A DNA stretch of 64,000 nt from JACDAE01 sp034438015 (GTDB lineage: Bacteria > Chloroflexota > Ktedonobacteria > Ktedonobacterales > Ktedonobacteraceae), in contig DAOTTD010000185.1 of the NCBI GenBank assembly GCA_034438015.1, positions 1-64,000 on the forward strand, given 5' to 3'. Shown piece by piece: positions 44,542-53,024 of the stretch. Under the pieces are notes generated by a model. That model was not told the DNA's origin. It did no database searches and was given only the letters and a program-made list of their open reading frames with translations. The translations under genes and the position numbers were made by a program. Each line of letters opens with the position of its first letter. Within the stretch, counting starts at the first letter, position 1.

Positions 44542-45834
44542 ATGCAACTGGTTGAACAGCACGTCATTGATCGCAACGATCCACGTTTTCCCGTGCTTGA
44601 TGCCGCTGCCTTTGCGTCGAAGAATTTGTACAATGCAGCGAACTACGAGTACCGACAAGCCTTCATTCACCAGGGGATTTATCTGAACTACAACGAGGTG
44701 CAGAAACGCATGCAGTCGAGTGACTCGTACAAAGCACTACCAGCCAAGGTCAGTCAACAAATCCCGATGGTACTTGACCGAAACTGGAAGGGCTTTCGAG
44801 AGGGGTTAGAAGCGTACTACGAAGACCCTTCTAAGTTTCTAGGGCGGCCCAAGTTGCCAAAGTACAAGCACAAGACGCAAGGTCGTAACATCCTGGTCTA
44901 CACGATCCAGGCCATTAGCAAACGAGGCTTGAAACGTGGGCTCATTCAACCCTCGATGCTTCCGATTGAGGTGCAAACGAAGCAAAAGGATGTCGATCAA
45001 GTTCGGATCGTGCCGCGTTCGGGCTTCTACGTCGTGGAGGTGGTCTACGGGAAAGAGGTCAAACAGGCAGAAGTCAATCCTGCTTTTTACGCTGGTATAG
45101 ACATTGGAATGAGTAATCTGGTTGCGCTCACCTCAAACAAGCCACATTTCAAGAGCATCCTTGTTAACGGGCGTCCAGTGAAGTCAGTCAACCAATTCTA
45201 TAACAAGCGTAAGGCAGACCTACAGAGCAAGCTCGGTCACACCGGTACAACGAAGCGTATGGAGCGCATGACGAACAAGCGGAACAGGCGTATCGAACAG
45301 TATATGCACACTGCCAGCAAAAAGATTATTGATCTGTTGGTAAAAGAGGGGATAGGCGTACTGTGCATCGGGAAGAATGACGCCTGGAAGCAAGAGGCAA
45401 ACATGGGCAAGCGCACAAACCAGAACTTTGTTCAGATCCCTCACGCTCGTTTTATTGCGATGTTAACCTACAAGGCGGAACTGGTAGGCATTCGCGTCGA
45501 GATCACAGAAGAGTCCTACACGTCAAAGGCATCACTCTTGGACCTGGACCCGTTACCGAAATGGGAGAAGGGCAAGAGCAATGAGAAGCACACCTTTAGC
45601 GGCAAGCGCGTGAAGCGTGGACTCTATCGCACATCCAGTGGACGCTACGTGAACGCCGACATTAACGGTGCTGGTAACACGATCAGAAAAGTAGCCCCTG
45701 ATGCCTTCGGGTCGGAGGGGGTAGAGGATGGTAAAGCGGTGCTTGCATCGCTGGTAGTCCATCCGGTGAGGATTGTCGTTCCCCTCACGAAGCCGAAAAG
45801 CACACGTTTGGCGACGAAAGCAAGCGGTCAATAG
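44542..45834 (+). CDS. TnpB-family protein with altered RuvC-II and no classical zinc ribbon
   Basis: A 430-aa TnpB-type (IS1341/OrfB) protein without a tnpA. RuvC-I Asp187 is in AGIDIGMSN, and the third Asp373 is in NADINGAGN. The strand that normally carries the RuvC-II Glu reads VLCIGKNDAWKQ, with no Glu. A conserved-looking TEESYTSKA at 322-330 may supply it instead. The C-terminal ribbon lacks CxxC pairs. A TnpB subfamily with this GKN/EESYTSK pattern exists, so the change need not mean inactivation; an RNA-guided DNA-binding role is also possible. AAAGGAGAG precedes the ATG. The gene is cotranscribed with the 130-aa acidic protein. Confidence 0.88.
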   Translation: MQLVEQHVIDRNDPRFPVLDAAAFASKNLYNAANYEYRQAFIHQGIYLNYNEVQKRMQSSDSYKALPAKVSQQIPMVLDRNWKGFREGLEAYYEDPSKFLGRPKLPKYKHKTQGRNILVYTIQAISKRGLKRGLIQPSMLPIEVQTKQKDVDQVRIVPRSGFYVVEVVYGKEVKQAEVNPAFYAGIDIGMSNLVALTSNKPHFKSILVNGRPVKSVNQFYNKRKADLQSKLGHTGTTKRMERMTNKRNRRIEQYMHTASKKIIDLLVKEGIGVLCIGKNDAWKQEANMGKRTNQNFVQIPHARFIAMLTYKAELVGIRVEITEESYTSKASLLDLDPLPKWEKGKSNEKHTFSGKRVKRGLYRTSSGRYVNADINGAGNTIRKVAPDAFGSEGVEDGKAVLASLVVHPVRIVVPLTKPKSTRLATKASGQ

Positions 45835-45858
45835 AACGCGAGATTTCGCTACCCAACG

Positions 45859-46080
45859 CTATAGTTTTTTGGAACTATAACCAGCATCATCCAGGGTCGT
45901 CTCGATCAGTTGCAGCGAGACCTGATCGGGATGATAACGCAGATGGACCGTCTTTGTGGGAATGTCGGTATTGACTTTTTCCACGCCGGGGAGCGCGCCG
46001 AGCGAGGTGTCGATCGTCTTGACGCAGTGCTCACAACTCACATCGGGAACGGATAGCGTGATCTCCTGTACCTCTGCCAT
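45859..46080 (-). CDS. copZ: Copper chaperone CopZ (heavy-metal-associated domain)
   Basis: A 73-aa HMA-domain protein. The Cu(I)-binding pair is Cys16/Cys19 in VSCEHCV, followed by the ferredoxin-like fold with LGALPGVEKV and TTLDDAGY. It carries copper in the cytosol to exporters or to the CsoR sensor. It lies 43 bases after csoR on the same strand, so the pair forms a copper-responsive operon; the P-type ATPase CopA is not in the window. AAAGGA nine bases before the ATG. Confidence 0.93.
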   Translation of the reverse strand: MAEVQEITLSVPDVSCEHCVKTIDTSLGALPGVEKVNTDIPTKTVHLRYHPDQVSLQLIETTLDDAGYSSKKL

Positions 46081-46123
46081 CGTAAAATCCTTTCAACAGC
46101 CGCAGTGGGCTAGATACTCTTTT

Positions 46124-46393
46124 TTAGCGATTTCCTGCAATATTGTAGAGCTGGACCAGTTCCTGGATAACCTCGCCTTCGCGGTCGCCCTTGATCCCTT
46201 CGGGCACGCAGGTCTGCAGGTGTCCCTCTAACACGATGCTTTCCAGCTTCTCCAGGGCTTTACGCACGGCGTATGTCTGGCGCAGTACATCGACGCAGTA
46301 TTTATCCTCCTCCACCATTTTACGGATGCCAGCGACGTGGCCCTCGATATAAGAGAGTCTCTTCAAGACATCTCGACGACGTTCATCTTGCAT
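46124..46393 (-). CDS. csoR: CsoR-family copper-sensing transcriptional repressor
   Basis: An 89-aa all-helical repressor. The Cu(I) ligands are complete: Cys33 in DKYCVDVL, His58 and Cys62 in EGHLQTCV. The N-terminal RRDVLKRLSYIEGHVAGI is the family start. ATG 46393 is chosen; a GTG four codons earlier is possible and has GGAG close upstream. It probably represses its own promoter through the G-rich operator at 46466-46484 and releases on copper binding. Confidence 0.93.
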   Translation of the reverse strand: MQDERRRDVLKRLSYIEGHVAGIRKMVEEDKYCVDVLRQTYAVRKALEKLESIVLEGHLQTCVPEGIKGDREGEVIQELVQLYNIAGNR

Positions 46394-46457
46394 AGTACCC
46401 GACACCTTTCTCCATTGAATACGACTGCGATTCCCAAAAAGAAGCTTTCTACACGGT

Positions 46458-46487
46458 ACTATACCATACCCCCTGGGATGGGGTCAA
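46458..46487 (-). promoter_or_regulatory. csoR-copZ promoter with embedded CsoR-type operator
   Basis: TTGACC (46487-46482), 18 bases, TATAGT (46463-46458) on the minus strand. The spacer holds the interrupted palindrome ATACCCCC...GGGGT (46466-46484), the C/G-tract pattern known for CsoR operators. Binding there would block polymerase directly. Confidence 0.65.
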
Positions 46488-46589
46488 GAGCGTTTGACCT
46501 TAAGGGTTTTGTACGATTGACACGCCGGATTAGAGTTCTAATAGAGGCACTATTTCACTTTTCTATTTAGAAGGGCCAGTGAGAGACAT

Positions 46590-47705
46590 ATGGCATCGAC
46601 GCAACCAACATCGCCGATTGCGGACGAGCAGGGGCAGGCGGGGCCGAAGAAGAGACGGCGTCTGCTTATTATATTTTTGGCATTCGTAGTTGTCGTTCTC
46701 CTCGTCGGCTGGCAGGTAGTGAGTACGCGCGGCAACAACACAGATCCAAAGGTAGCGGGTCGCCCGTTGTCCAATCCACAGACGCATCTGCACACGGTAG
46801 CGGTAGGAGATAGGCCGGGCACGCTCTACCTCGGCACGCACTACGGCATCTTCACCAGTACCGATGATGGGCGCACGTGGCCACAGGCACGCGGCGTGCT
46901 AAATACGCTCATGGTAACGACCATCGCTACCAGTCCTGGGGATGCTAATATGCTGGCGCTCATTGGTATCCCCAGCGTCACGGGAGGAGCGGCTGCCGGC
47001 ACCTATTTTAGCCAGAACGGAGGCGCGAGCTGGACGTTGCGCAATCCGCCCAACCTCTCGCAGGCGGCGTACCCTTACACAATAGTGGCAAGCAAGGCCA
47101 ACGATCAGCATTTTTACGTCTACTACCTGTACGCGGGCTGGTTCGAGACGCGGGACATGGGACAACACTGGCACCCCTTCGCCCAGGGTAATCTGACGGC
47201 TATGCAGACACCTTCTCTGCTCACATTCGCCAACAGTCCGAATCACCTGCTACTGGGCGGAGATCAGGGGCTTTTCGAGAGCAAGGATGACGGGCAAACC
47301 TGGCACACGCTTGCCGCCGTGCAGGGCGACGTCTATAGCCTGGTGTCCTCAAAGACATCGCCTGCGACCATCTTTTGCGCAACCGACCAGGGGCTGTACA
47401 CATGGCAGGACGGAGCGACACTGATCCGGCAGTTGCCCGGCACAACCATCTTCTCACGGCTGGCTGTCGACGCAACGGGCAAGATCCTCTACGGACTCGC
47501 GGCGCGCAACCTCTGGTACTCACAGGATGGAGGAGTCACGTGGGCAGAACGCAAACAGTTCCAGAGGGGAGACTTTACCGCGATGCTCCTCGATCCTCAA
47601 CAGGCAAGCAGGCTCTACATAGGCTTCTTTCTCCCGGCGCAGGTAGTCTACACCTCCGATAGTGGCAAGAGCTGGCATGTTCTAACAGACAGCACAACAC
47701 CTTAA
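46590..47705 (+). CDS. Membrane-anchored BNR/Asp-box repeat protein
   Basis: A 371-aa protein with one transmembrane helix (RRRLLIIFLAFVVVVLLVGW, residues 23-42) and an outer beta-propeller made of BNR/sortilin-type blades with Asp-boxes (STDDGRTW, SQNGGASW, SKDDGQTW, SQDGGVTW, TSDSGKSW). The Ycf48/VPS10-like propellers bind proteins or glycans; no catalytic residues are visible. It starts the rightward group that leads to CopC and a YtkA-like protein and is divergent from csoR, so a role in copper handling or in an oxidase assembly is possible but not shown. Confidence 0.82.
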   Translation: MASTQPTSPIADEQGQAGPKKRRRLLIIFLAFVVVVLLVGWQVVSTRGNNTDPKVAGRPLSNPQTHLHTVAVGDRPGTLYLGTHYGIFTSTDDGRTWPQARGVLNTLMVTTIATSPGDANMLALIGIPSVTGGAAAGTYFSQNGGASWTLRNPPNLSQAAYPYTIVASKANDQHFYVYYLYAGWFETRDMGQHWHPFAQGNLTAMQTPSLLTFANSPNHLLLGGDQGLFESKDDGQTWHTLAAVQGDVYSLVSSKTSPATIFCATDQGLYTWQDGATLIRQLPGTTIFSRLAVDATGKILYGLAARNLWYSQDGGVTWAERKQFQRGDFTAMLLDPQQASRLYIGFFLPAQVVYTSDSGKSWHVLTDSTTP

Positions 47706-47800
47706 GGCGGAAAAATAGGGATTCATCCTAATAGACACCCAGCGGAACGAGGGATAAGCTACGACGTGTATTCATTCATAGGTGTATTCAGGACAACTAT

Positions 47801-48451
47801 ATGAAAGGTGAAAAGATATTTATTATGCAGAATAAAGCATCGCGTGCCTATATAGCACTGCTCGCATCGTGCCTGAGTCTCGGCCTGGTACTCTTTGTCG
47901 CAGTCGGGACCGCCTCAGCCCATGCCAAAGTGATCGACTCCACACCGAAGGCCGATTCGACCATCACGAAGGAGCCTGCCAGTATACAGGTCACGACGGC
48001 GGAGAACATGACTATCGACCCGAAGCAGACCAATCTATTTGTTTATGGACCCAACGGTGAGCTTATCAGTCTAGGAAACGCCACCATTGATATCAACAAC
48101 CCGATTCACATGTCCGTGAAGATCAAAACTGGTGCGGGCAATGGTATCTACATTGTACACTGGATCACCAAATCGGCGGACGATGGCGATCCAGATGAAG
48201 GCGCATTCGCGTTTACTGTCAATCCCAACGCGGTCCAGGCGCCAGCCAGCAAGCAGACCACCGCAACGAACACGACAGCGATCAGCAATAGCAGTTCTCC
48301 CATTGTGCCAGCGATCGTCGTCGGCGTGATCGCCCTGCTGGTCGGTCTGGGAGCAGGCATCGGCATCGGGCGCACACGTCCAGCCGCTGCACGCGTTGAT
48401 AGCAGCGCAGAGGCGACGCCAGAGGGCAGGGAGACAACGCCCAGGCCGTAA
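47801..48451 (+). CDS. copC: CopC-domain copper resistance protein with C-terminal membrane anchor
   Basis: A 216-aa exported protein: signal peptide ending TASA before HAKVIDSTPKADSTI, where His1 of the mature chain is the usual Cu(II) ligand. The CopC beta-barrel runs to about residue 145 (IYIVHWITKSADDGDPDEGA FAF in continuation, with the second His), followed by a Thr/Ser linker, a C-terminal helix (VPAIVVGVIALLVGLGAGIG) and a polar tail. It binds extracytoplasmic copper. AGGA stands seven bases before the first ATG; a second ATG eight codons later is possible. No copD follows. Confidence 0.88.
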   Translation: MKGEKIFIMQNKASRAYIALLASCLSLGLVLFVAVGTASAHAKVIDSTPKADSTITKEPASIQVTTAENMTIDPKQTNLFVYGPNGELISLGNATIDINNPIHMSVKIKTGAGNGIYIVHWITKSADDGDPDEGAFAFTVNPNAVQAPASKQTTATNTTAISNSSSPIVPAIVVGVIALLVGLGAGIGIGRTRPAAARVDSSAEATPEGRETTPRP

Positions 48452-48584
48452 ATCAGCTCACTTGCAAGACCTGCCGCATTTTCACTTGACCTCTTAGGAT
48501 TTCGTGTATATACTTCCTTTCGGGGAGGCCGTAGAAGTCTTTGTTCCTTTACGACCCGTTTGAGGGTACTGCAACAATAATACT

Positions 48585-48971
48585 ATGCGTATACGACCAT
48601 TCTTCTGGTGCCTGTTGGCCTTCGTGTGCGTGAGCGTGTTTCTTTTTGCGGCGACCAGCCGGGAGCATGCACCCGCTTTGCTGTGGGTGCATGTCGATCA
48701 AGAGAAGATCACGGCGGCCAGCCTGACGACACTGGATCTGCATCTCACCGATCCGCAAGGTATCCCCATCGAGGAGGCGCACGTGCTGCCGAATGCGCGC
48801 ATGACCAATATGGACATGCAGGCCAGCTACAGCACGGTGAGCGCGATAGGAAAAGGCCAATACAAGGTACAGTTGCGCCTGTACATGGCTGGTCCCTGGC
48901 TCATTACGCTGCGCGCAAATGCTGATGGCTTTCGTCCTCTAGAGCAGACGCTGCAAGTCAATGTCGTCTAG
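48585..48971 (+). CDS. YtkA-like domain protein
   Basis: A 128-aa protein with an N-terminal signal/anchor helix (FFWCLLAFVCVSVFLFAA) and an immunoglobulin-like YtkA domain: LTDPQGIPIEEAHVLPNARM with TNMDMQASY and YKVQLRLYMAGPWLITLRA. YtkA-like proteins accompany CopC and cytochrome oxidase assembly genes, often as copper-binding factors (Met-rich MTNMDM here). No strong ribosome-binding site, so the start is less certain. It lies 133 bases after the CopC gene. Confidence 0.8.
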   Translation: MRIRPFFWCLLAFVCVSVFLFAATSREHAPALLWVHVDQEKITAASLTTLDLHLTDPQGIPIEEAHVLPNARMTNMDMQASYSTVSAIGKGQYKVQLRLYMAGPWLITLRANADGFRPLEQTLQVNVV

Positions 48972-49129
48972 ATCGCAGATCTGCCCCGCGCTTTCCTTGC
49001 GAAAAAACACCATTCCGTGCCCGCCGATTTCGTCAAACGGAGCTCAAAGATTTGATACCACTCTATAGCTTGTGCGTCCTTGATAAAAGTGGAGCTTGAG
49101 CGTATAGTGGTAGTACGAAATAGAGAAAG

Positions 49130-49540
49130 CGCATGCATATCAGGGAGAAAGTGAGCTCGTTTGCCATGAACCACTGCCGGAAGATCCGGCGTGGCTTGTA
49201 GATCACCATCGACCGAGACAACGCCTATTCCGTTGTCTCTCCGGTGCCACGATGGGCTGCATGACAACAGCCCGTTGGTAGCTGGCCCAACATTTTTACA
49301 CAGCAAGGCCATTCGTTGCTGAAACCCATATGTTGTTGAACGTGCAAACCGGTGGCTCTCCGCTACCAGAGAGTGTCTTAGCATTGGTAGCATAGCAAAA
49401 GCGGTAGGATATCGCAAGAACGCACAAGAAAGGACAGCGAAGAGAGTGGATACATGGACGAGAGTGGCAGCGGCGATCGGAGTAGAGTACCGGGTCCGAC
49501 TTTCATTCCTCCCCTGGCTGAAGCCGTAGGGCTTCCTGAA
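49130..49540 (+). pseudogene. Decayed tnpB 3' end and IS605-type right end
   Basis: Not an open frame. At 49202-49219 the plus strand reads I-T-I-D-R-D-N-A style codons, like the DRDxNAA that ends TnpB RuvC-III, but a stop lies just before it. About 300 bases on, 49511-49531 forms CCCCTGGCT...AGCC..AGGG followed by GGCTTCC, the form of an IS605-group right-end hairpin. I read this as a remnant of a third element. The remaining 48972-49130 shows nothing. Confidence 0.3.
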
Positions 49541-49550
49541 AGGAAACCGT

Positions 49551-50666
49551 GTGAAAAGGATCGCCCATTTCTTTATCACGCTCTTGCAGCGTTGGCACCT
49601 CTCCCTCTTCGAAAAAGTTATCCTGGTGAACAGCCTGATGCTGGTCGGAGAGGCGCTGGCGGGACTATGGGTAACGAGCCACAATCTGGAGAGCCAGCAC
49701 TACCTGATCGACACAAGTTTCATCATCCTGGCAACGCTGCTCACCCTGTTCACCAACATTCTGCTGCTACGTGTGAGCTTTCGTCCCCTCTTCGGTCTCC
49801 TCTCGACGATCCGCGAGATCAGCGCGGGCATGACACAGGCCAGGGCGCCACAATCCCGCTCGGACAGCGAGGTCAACGAGCTTGCGGAAGCCTTCAATAC
49901 GATGCTTGATCGCCTGGAAGATGCGCGCCGCCAACAGGCCACAGTGATTTTACAGGCGCAGGAAGACGAACGGCGGCGCATTGCACTTGAACTGCACGAT
50001 GAAGCGGGCCAGAACCTTACCGCGTTATTAGTGCACACGGAACTTTTGCAGCAGAGCCTTGCGCAAGCAACTGGGGACAGAGATGGCACGTATCAGCGCC
50101 TGGAGTCGGGCCTGCAACAACTGGCAAAGCTGACGCAGGACACGCTGGAAAACATTCGCGTCCTCGCGCAGCAACTGCGACCCAGCGTTCTCGACGATCT
50201 TGGGCTGCTGGCGGCGTTCCGCTGGCTGGTCGAAGATAGCGAGGAGCGTTTGCACCTGAACATCGAGTTGCATACCGATGGCATCACGAACGGGGCGCAC
50301 AGTCTGCCGCCAGACTATGAAACGGCCCTCTTTCGCATCGCCCAGGAGAGTCTGACCAATATCGCCCGTCATGCCCAGACGCAGTACGCGACACTCTCTC
50401 TTATCCAGAGCCAGAAGCAGATCTGCCTGTTGATTCAAGACAGAGGTTGCGGCTATGACGCGGCGCAACATCCCACCGGTTCAGGCGTTTTCGGCATGCG
50501 CGAACGAGTTGCACTTCTGCATGGTCAATTTACCATCGACACACAGCCTGGACGCGGAACAACGGTGAAGGCGCTTCTGCCTCTTCCTGAAACAAGGGCG
50601 GAGCTTACAAAAGAGCCGGTACAGATGCAGATCCAGGCGACGGAGAACTCTTATTATGGCAGCTGA
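49551..50666 (+). CDS. NarL-type sensor histidine kinase (HAMP-HisKA_3)
   Basis: A 371-aa membrane kinase with two helices (about 22-42 and 52-74), no large outer loop, a HAMP-like stretch (RPLFGLLSTIREISAG), and HisKA_3 dimerisation domain with His149 in RRRIALELHDEAGQNLTALL. The HATPase is the short type (AQESLTNIARHAQ, GSGVFGMRERV). The start is GTG at 49551 with AAAGGA seven bases upstream. The small sensor region suggests signal detection within or through the membrane. Its response regulator overlaps the end by 11 bases. Confidence 0.92.
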   Translation: MKRIAHFFITLLQRWHLSLFEKVILVNSLMLVGEALAGLWVTSHNLESQHYLIDTSFIILATLLTLFTNILLLRVSFRPLFGLLSTIREISAGMTQARAPQSRSDSEVNELAEAFNTMLDRLEDARRQQATVILQAQEDERRRIALELHDEAGQNLTALLVHTELLQQSLAQATGDRDGTYQRLESGLQQLAKLTQDTLENIRVLAQQLRPSVLDDLGLLAAFRWLVEDSEERLHLNIELHTDGITNGAHSLPPDYETALFRIAQESLTNIARHAQTQYATLSLIQSQKQICLLIQDRGCGYDAAQHPTGSGVFGMRERVALLHGQFTIDTQPGRGTTVKALLPLPETRAELTKEPVQMQIQATENSYYGS

Positions 50667-51360
50667 ATTCTCAGAGACAGAACCGATTCGCGTCTTATTG
50701 GCAGACGACCACGATATTTTGCGACAGGGTTTGAAGTTGCTGCTGGAGGCACAGCCCGATCTACGAGTCGTGGGCGAGGCGCGCACAGGCAAGGGAGCCC
50801 TGGAACAGGTTGCAGAGTCGCAGCCAGACATAGTTGTGCTGGATATCAGCATGCCCGATACGGATGGATTGGAGGCGTGCCAGCGGATACGCGGCCAGTA
50901 TCCAGACACGCAGGTCCTCATACTGACGATGCACGAGAGCGAGGAGTATTTCTTGCAAGCGCTACGCGTGGGAGCGGCGGGCTATCTCGTCAAAAAGGCG
51001 GCTCCTGCCGAGCTCTGTGCCGCCGTGCGCACCGTAAAGCAAGGAGGGGCATTTCTCTACCCCGGGTTGGCGAAGGCGCTCATAAGGGCATATCTATCGC
51101 CACGAAACGAACCGCTATCGGGTACCGCGCCGGATGCGTCTGCTACAGGCGTACTGGACGTTTTAACGCCGCGTGAACTGGAGGTCTTAAAACTGGTAGC
51201 CGGCGGTCACACCAACCAGGAGATCGCGGACCGGCTGGTACTGAGCATCAAAACGGTGCAGGCGCACCGGGCCAATGTGATGGAGAAGCTGGGACTACAC
51301 GATATCACCCATCTGGTTCGTTTTGCACTGCGTCACGGCTTGATTCAACCTGATAGCTGA
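50656..51360 (+). CDS. NarL/LuxR-family response regulator
   Basis: A 234-aa regulator: receiver at 10-130 (LLADDHD, Asp63 in IVVLDISMPDTDG, Lys in GYLVKKAAPAEL) and LuxR-type HTH at about 168-225 (LTPRELEVLKLVAGGHTNQE IADRL onward, KTVQAHRANVMEKLGL). Overlaps the kinase gene by 11 bases, showing translational coupling. Targets unknown; its position right of copper genes may be accidental. Confidence 0.94.
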   Translation: MAAEFSETEPIRVLLADDHDILRQGLKLLLEAQPDLRVVGEARTGKGALEQVAESQPDIVVLDISMPDTDGLEACQRIRGQYPDTQVLILTMHESEEYFLQALRVGAAGYLVKKAAPAELCAAVRTVKQGGAFLYPGLAKALIRAYLSPRNEPLSGTAPDASATGVLDVLTPRELEVLKLVAGGHTNQEIADRLVLSIKTVQAHRANVMEKLGLHDITHLVRFALRHGLIQPDS

Positions 51361-51506
51361 ACCGGATGATGAGAGACCTGCAGCGACGGCACGCGAGAGT
51401 ATATAGCGAAATCAGGTAGCTTTTCAATTAAGGATATTAGGAAGAGATAGAGCGCACGGAGAGTGACGAATCTGGAGGATGCACGTTAGTATATAGAGAA
51501 CGAAAT

Positions 51507-51547
51507 ACAACAAAGGAGAGCCAGCGAACTGAACTCTCCTTTGTTGT
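51507..51547 (+). terminator. Intrinsic-type hairpin after the NarL regulator
   Basis: Fourteen-bp perfect arms (ACAACAAAGGAGAG and its complement) with a 13-base loop, ending in TTTGTTGT. It stands about 150 bases after the stop codon of the regulator gene. Confidence 0.6.
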
Positions 51548-51554
51548 CCCCCTA

Positions 51555-51830
51555 GAATAGGGACCCGTACGCTAAGAGCGTGGCACCTCCCCCAAGATGC
51601 CGCACCATAGCATATACCTGTTCCTGGAGACGCCCGCCGGGTTGTAGCCATCGAGCGTCTCTTTCCTGCTTCTCTCAGGATCACCAGGAAGGTGGCCCTG
51701 TCCACAGGCGTTACTTCCCGCCGAACAGGCGGTACGCGTCCCTTGCCATATGTTACCGTGAGAGCGTTGGACCCCCCCAGGACCACCGCCTCGCGTAACA
51801 TTTCGTTCCCCACGCATATAATACCCAATA
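51555..51830 (-). pseudogene. Possible relic of a TnpB 3' end (weak)
   Basis: On the minus strand this stretch carries GGCGGG, AACGCCTGTGGACAGGG and AGAAGCAGGAA, phrases common in the 3' end of tnpB genes and their omega-RNAs, and a GTCCC...GGGGGAC stem near 51550. It has no intact gene in any frame that I can support. The stretch 51831-51970 shows nothing. Confidence 0.25.
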
Positions 51831-51970
51831 GCCAGTAAGAAGAGGTTGACGACGCGTTGAGAAGTTATGGAGATTCATCCGAATACGGCGATCCAGGGTT
51901 AAGAAAACAACATTGAAGGAAAATCGCTGTCAGATACGCCCAGAACTGGCGAATTTTCCAGGAGTTGTTA

Positions 51971-53008
51971 TCATGGCAACAATGAAACCACCGTTACGCC
52001 CGCTATCACTCCCATCACGACATAATCCATGGTAGCGAACGTCGTTTCGTGGAGCAGGGTCTGGCGGCCCTCAACCTCATAGCCACGGGCCTCTAGCGCC
52101 ACCGCCAGGTCCGCAGCGCGGCGCAACGAGCCCTGGACCAGTGGCACGAACAGCATCGAGAGGCTCTGGAAGCGTTCCCGCAGGGTGCCGGAGGTGAGAT
52201 CGGCGCCGCGCGAGGACTGGGCTTTGTAGAGTTGCTCGGCCTCCTCCAGCACCGTCGGGATGAAGCGCAGGGCCAGCAGCGACATCAGCGCGAAATCATC
52301 GACGGGCAACTTTAAACGGCGCAGGGGTGCAAGCAGCATCGTCAGCCCCTCGATCAACGCGACCGGCGAGGTTGTCATGGTCAGCAGCATCGAGAAGATC
52401 AGGAGGGCAAACAGGACCAGGAAGCCGCTCAGCAAGGTCCACACGCCGCCATAGGTGATTACGTAGGGGCCGATGGAGAGGGCCTGCGCGCCCGGATTGG
52501 AGCCGATCAGCCAGAAGGTGACGCACGCCGCCACGGTGAGCAGCAGCGAGGCAACCCTGAGCCAGCGAATGCTACGACGCCGCCAGAACGCACGTAGAGC
52601 CGGGACAGGCAAGAGCGACGACAGGAACAGTGCGGCGAAGATAGCGCCTCCGACGAGAAGCACGATACGCGCAAGACCATACGTCGTTATCAAGGGGCCG
52701 AGAGCAGTGAAGATCTTAGGGTCTTCAGCGGTCGCAGAGAGCAGCGGAATCGCGCTCAGGGCAAAAATGATGAGGATCAGCCAGGTCCGGCGCCATATCT
52801 CGCGCGGCGGGATGCGAGAGAGGGCGATGACTGAGCAGATGAGCGCAACGAGCACGATATAGGGCAGAAAGTGCCATTCGCGATGATTCGCAACGATCAA
52901 CCACGGCACCAGCCAGACCAGGATCAGCAGCTTTGTCCTGGCCTGTAAGTTATGAAACAGGCTATTGCTGGGAAAGTAGGCCCCAACCGGAATATTTCTA
53001 AACAACAT
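51971..53008 (-). CDS. ecfT: Energy-coupling factor transporter transmembrane protein EcfT
   Basis: A 345-aa membrane protein that couples the two ATPases to the S component in ECF vitamin/metal importers. It has several N-terminal helices (KLLILVWLVPWLIVANH, TWLILIIFALSAIPLL) and the cytoplasmic coupling motifs in QSSRGADLTSG and ALEARGYE, the two Ala-Arg-Gly coupling sites. At 345 aa it is longer than usual (about 265) because of additional helices in the middle. GGAAGAG precedes the ATG at 53008. Last gene of the S-A-A-T operon. Confidence 0.9.
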   Translation of the reverse strand: MLFRNIPVGAYFPSNSLFHNLQARTKLLILVWLVPWLIVANHREWHFLPYIVLVALICSVIALSRIPPREIWRRTWLILIIFALSAIPLLSATAEDPKIFTALGPLITTYGLARIVLLVGGAIFAALFLSSLLPVPALRAFWRRRSIRWLRVASLLLTVAACVTFWLIGSNPGAQALSIGPYVITYGGVWTLLSGFLVLFALLIFSMLLTMTTSPVALIEGLTMLLAPLRRLKLPVDDFALMSLLALRFIPTVLEEAEQLYKAQSSRGADLTSGTLRERFQSLSMLFVPLVQGSLRRAADLAVALEARGYEVEGRQTLLHETTFATMDYVVMGVIAGVTVVSLLP

Positions 53009-53024
53009 GCGTTTTGCTCTTCCA

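Noticed and set aside
44542..45834. Calling the second TnpB catalytically dead
   Set aside because: The missing RuvC-II Glu is a feature of a known TnpB subfamily, which may use a relocated acid, so loss of activity cannot be concluded.
48968..49684. 238-codon open frame on the minus strand before the NarL-type kinase
   Set aside because: It overlaps the kinase N-terminus, has no ribosome-binding site or domain, and the same DNA looks like a decayed IS end.
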